Positions 63,734 through 64,000 of a stretch of DNA of 64,000 nt are shown in pieces. The position numbers and the translations under genes are program-made. The notes beneath the pieces were generated by a model. That model had not been told where the DNA came from and searched no databases. It was given only the letters and a program-made list of their open reading frames with translations. The stretch lies in the NCBI RefSeq assembly GCF_013343215.1, contig NZ_CP039143.1, forward strand, positions 1,302,001 to 1,366,000, written 5' to 3'. Origin of the DNA: Acinetobacter sp. 10FS3-1 (GTDB lineage Bacteria > Pseudomonadota > Gammaproteobacteria > Pseudomonadales > Moraxellaceae). Each line of letters opens with the position of its first letter. Within the stretch, counting starts at the first letter, position 1.

Positions 63734-64000
63734 ATGATGGAAAATAACGTACCAATATTTAAAGTTGGTCAAGTAAATGACATGCTAGGCAATACTTTTA
63801 GTGAGTTAGAAAGTCAAATTAATCAATACCTTGGTCAGAATATATCTATAAAAGGGAAGTTACTTAATGTTGAAGAGCAATTAAATAAATCTAGATATGC
63901 TTCAGTTTATCAGTTAAAGGTAGAAGATGAGACTGGCATCATTGAGGTTGAAATTTTTAAAAAATATATTGCTGATTTTAAGGATGGAGATTATGTCGAG
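63734..64000 (+). CDS. OB-fold nucleic-acid-binding protein (3' truncated by window)
   Basis: An 89-codon frame starts at ATG 63734 (or 63737) and is still open at the right edge. After a short helical lead (VGQVNDMLGNTFSELESQIN) the segment NISIKGKLLNVEEQ, YASVYQLKVEDETGIIEVEI and FKDGDYVE gives the strand pattern of a tRNA_anti-type OB fold, as found at the N-terminus of exonuclease VII large subunits and RecJ/Rep-like proteins. It faces away from the early operon, the usual position of the repressor. The rest of the protein is needed to name it. Confidence 0.55.
   Translation, partial: MMENNVPIFKVGQVNDMLGNTFSELESQINQYLGQNISIKGKLLNVEEQLNKSRYASVYQLKVEDETGIIEVEIFKKYIADFKDGDYVE

Noticed and set aside
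1..64000. tRNA or rRNA genes, including at the prophage edge
   Set aside because: No cloverleaf or rRNA-like segment was recognised by eye; a tRNAscan run would be decisive.

Overview
The window looks like chromosome from a gamma-proteobacterium of the family Moraxellaceae, most likely Acinetobacter. The reasons are an AT-rich composition, the order alr-dnaB-rplI-rpsR-rpsF beside cyoABCDE and ppsA/ppsR, paired glycine-zipper proteins, and the protein sequences themselves. No tRNA, rRNA or CRISPR array was seen. The assignment comes from reading the sequence, not from a database search.

Layout. 0-8 kb: 3' end of dnaX, a thioesterase, an iron alcohol dehydrogenase, then the rightward run LMW-PTP / murB / YdcF / hydrolase, and an FMN glutamate-synthase-like gene. 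8.5-12.5 kb: a WYL regulator faces a locus that I read as an eroded peptide-ligase cluster. A circularly permuted ATP-grasp gene and a transglutaminase gene survive only as frameshifted fragments, while the alpha-E gene and the proteasome-like (Anbu) peptidase gene stay open. 12.5-27 kb: core genes (alr, dnaB, three ribosomal proteins, the cyo oxidase operon, an RDD protein, ppsA and its regulator ppsR). 27-33 kb: a lone Rossmann-domain relative of flavin monooxygenases, a luciferase-like oxidoreductase, two glycine-zipper proteins and prfA-prmC. 33.5-39.5 kb: an AraC regulator divergent from a three-gene acyl-CoA operon, followed by an intact IS982-family element with a perfect 8-bp target duplication. 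39.7-53.5 kb: moeB-like, ABC1 kinase, folB-folK, coq7, an LplT-like transporter, and tamA-tamB.

53.5-59 kb is less conserved. It holds several very small genes (29-68 codons, most with clear ribosome binding sites), xseB, an xseA interrupted by one in-frame amber codon, a HAD phosphatase and a DUF1615 lipoprotein. 59.1-64 kb is the early leftward operon of a prophage: eight tightly packed or overlapping genes that include a Sak4/RecA-like ATPase and a PrtN-like activator. It is transcribed from a promoter covered by tandem 18-bp operator palindromes. Facing away from it is an OB-fold gene that runs off the right edge.

Most notable: the selective decay of the ATP-grasp / alpha-E / transglutaminase / Anbu cluster, the amber codon in xseA, the Rossmann-only monooxygenase relative, the small basic proteins, and the operator array of the prophage.
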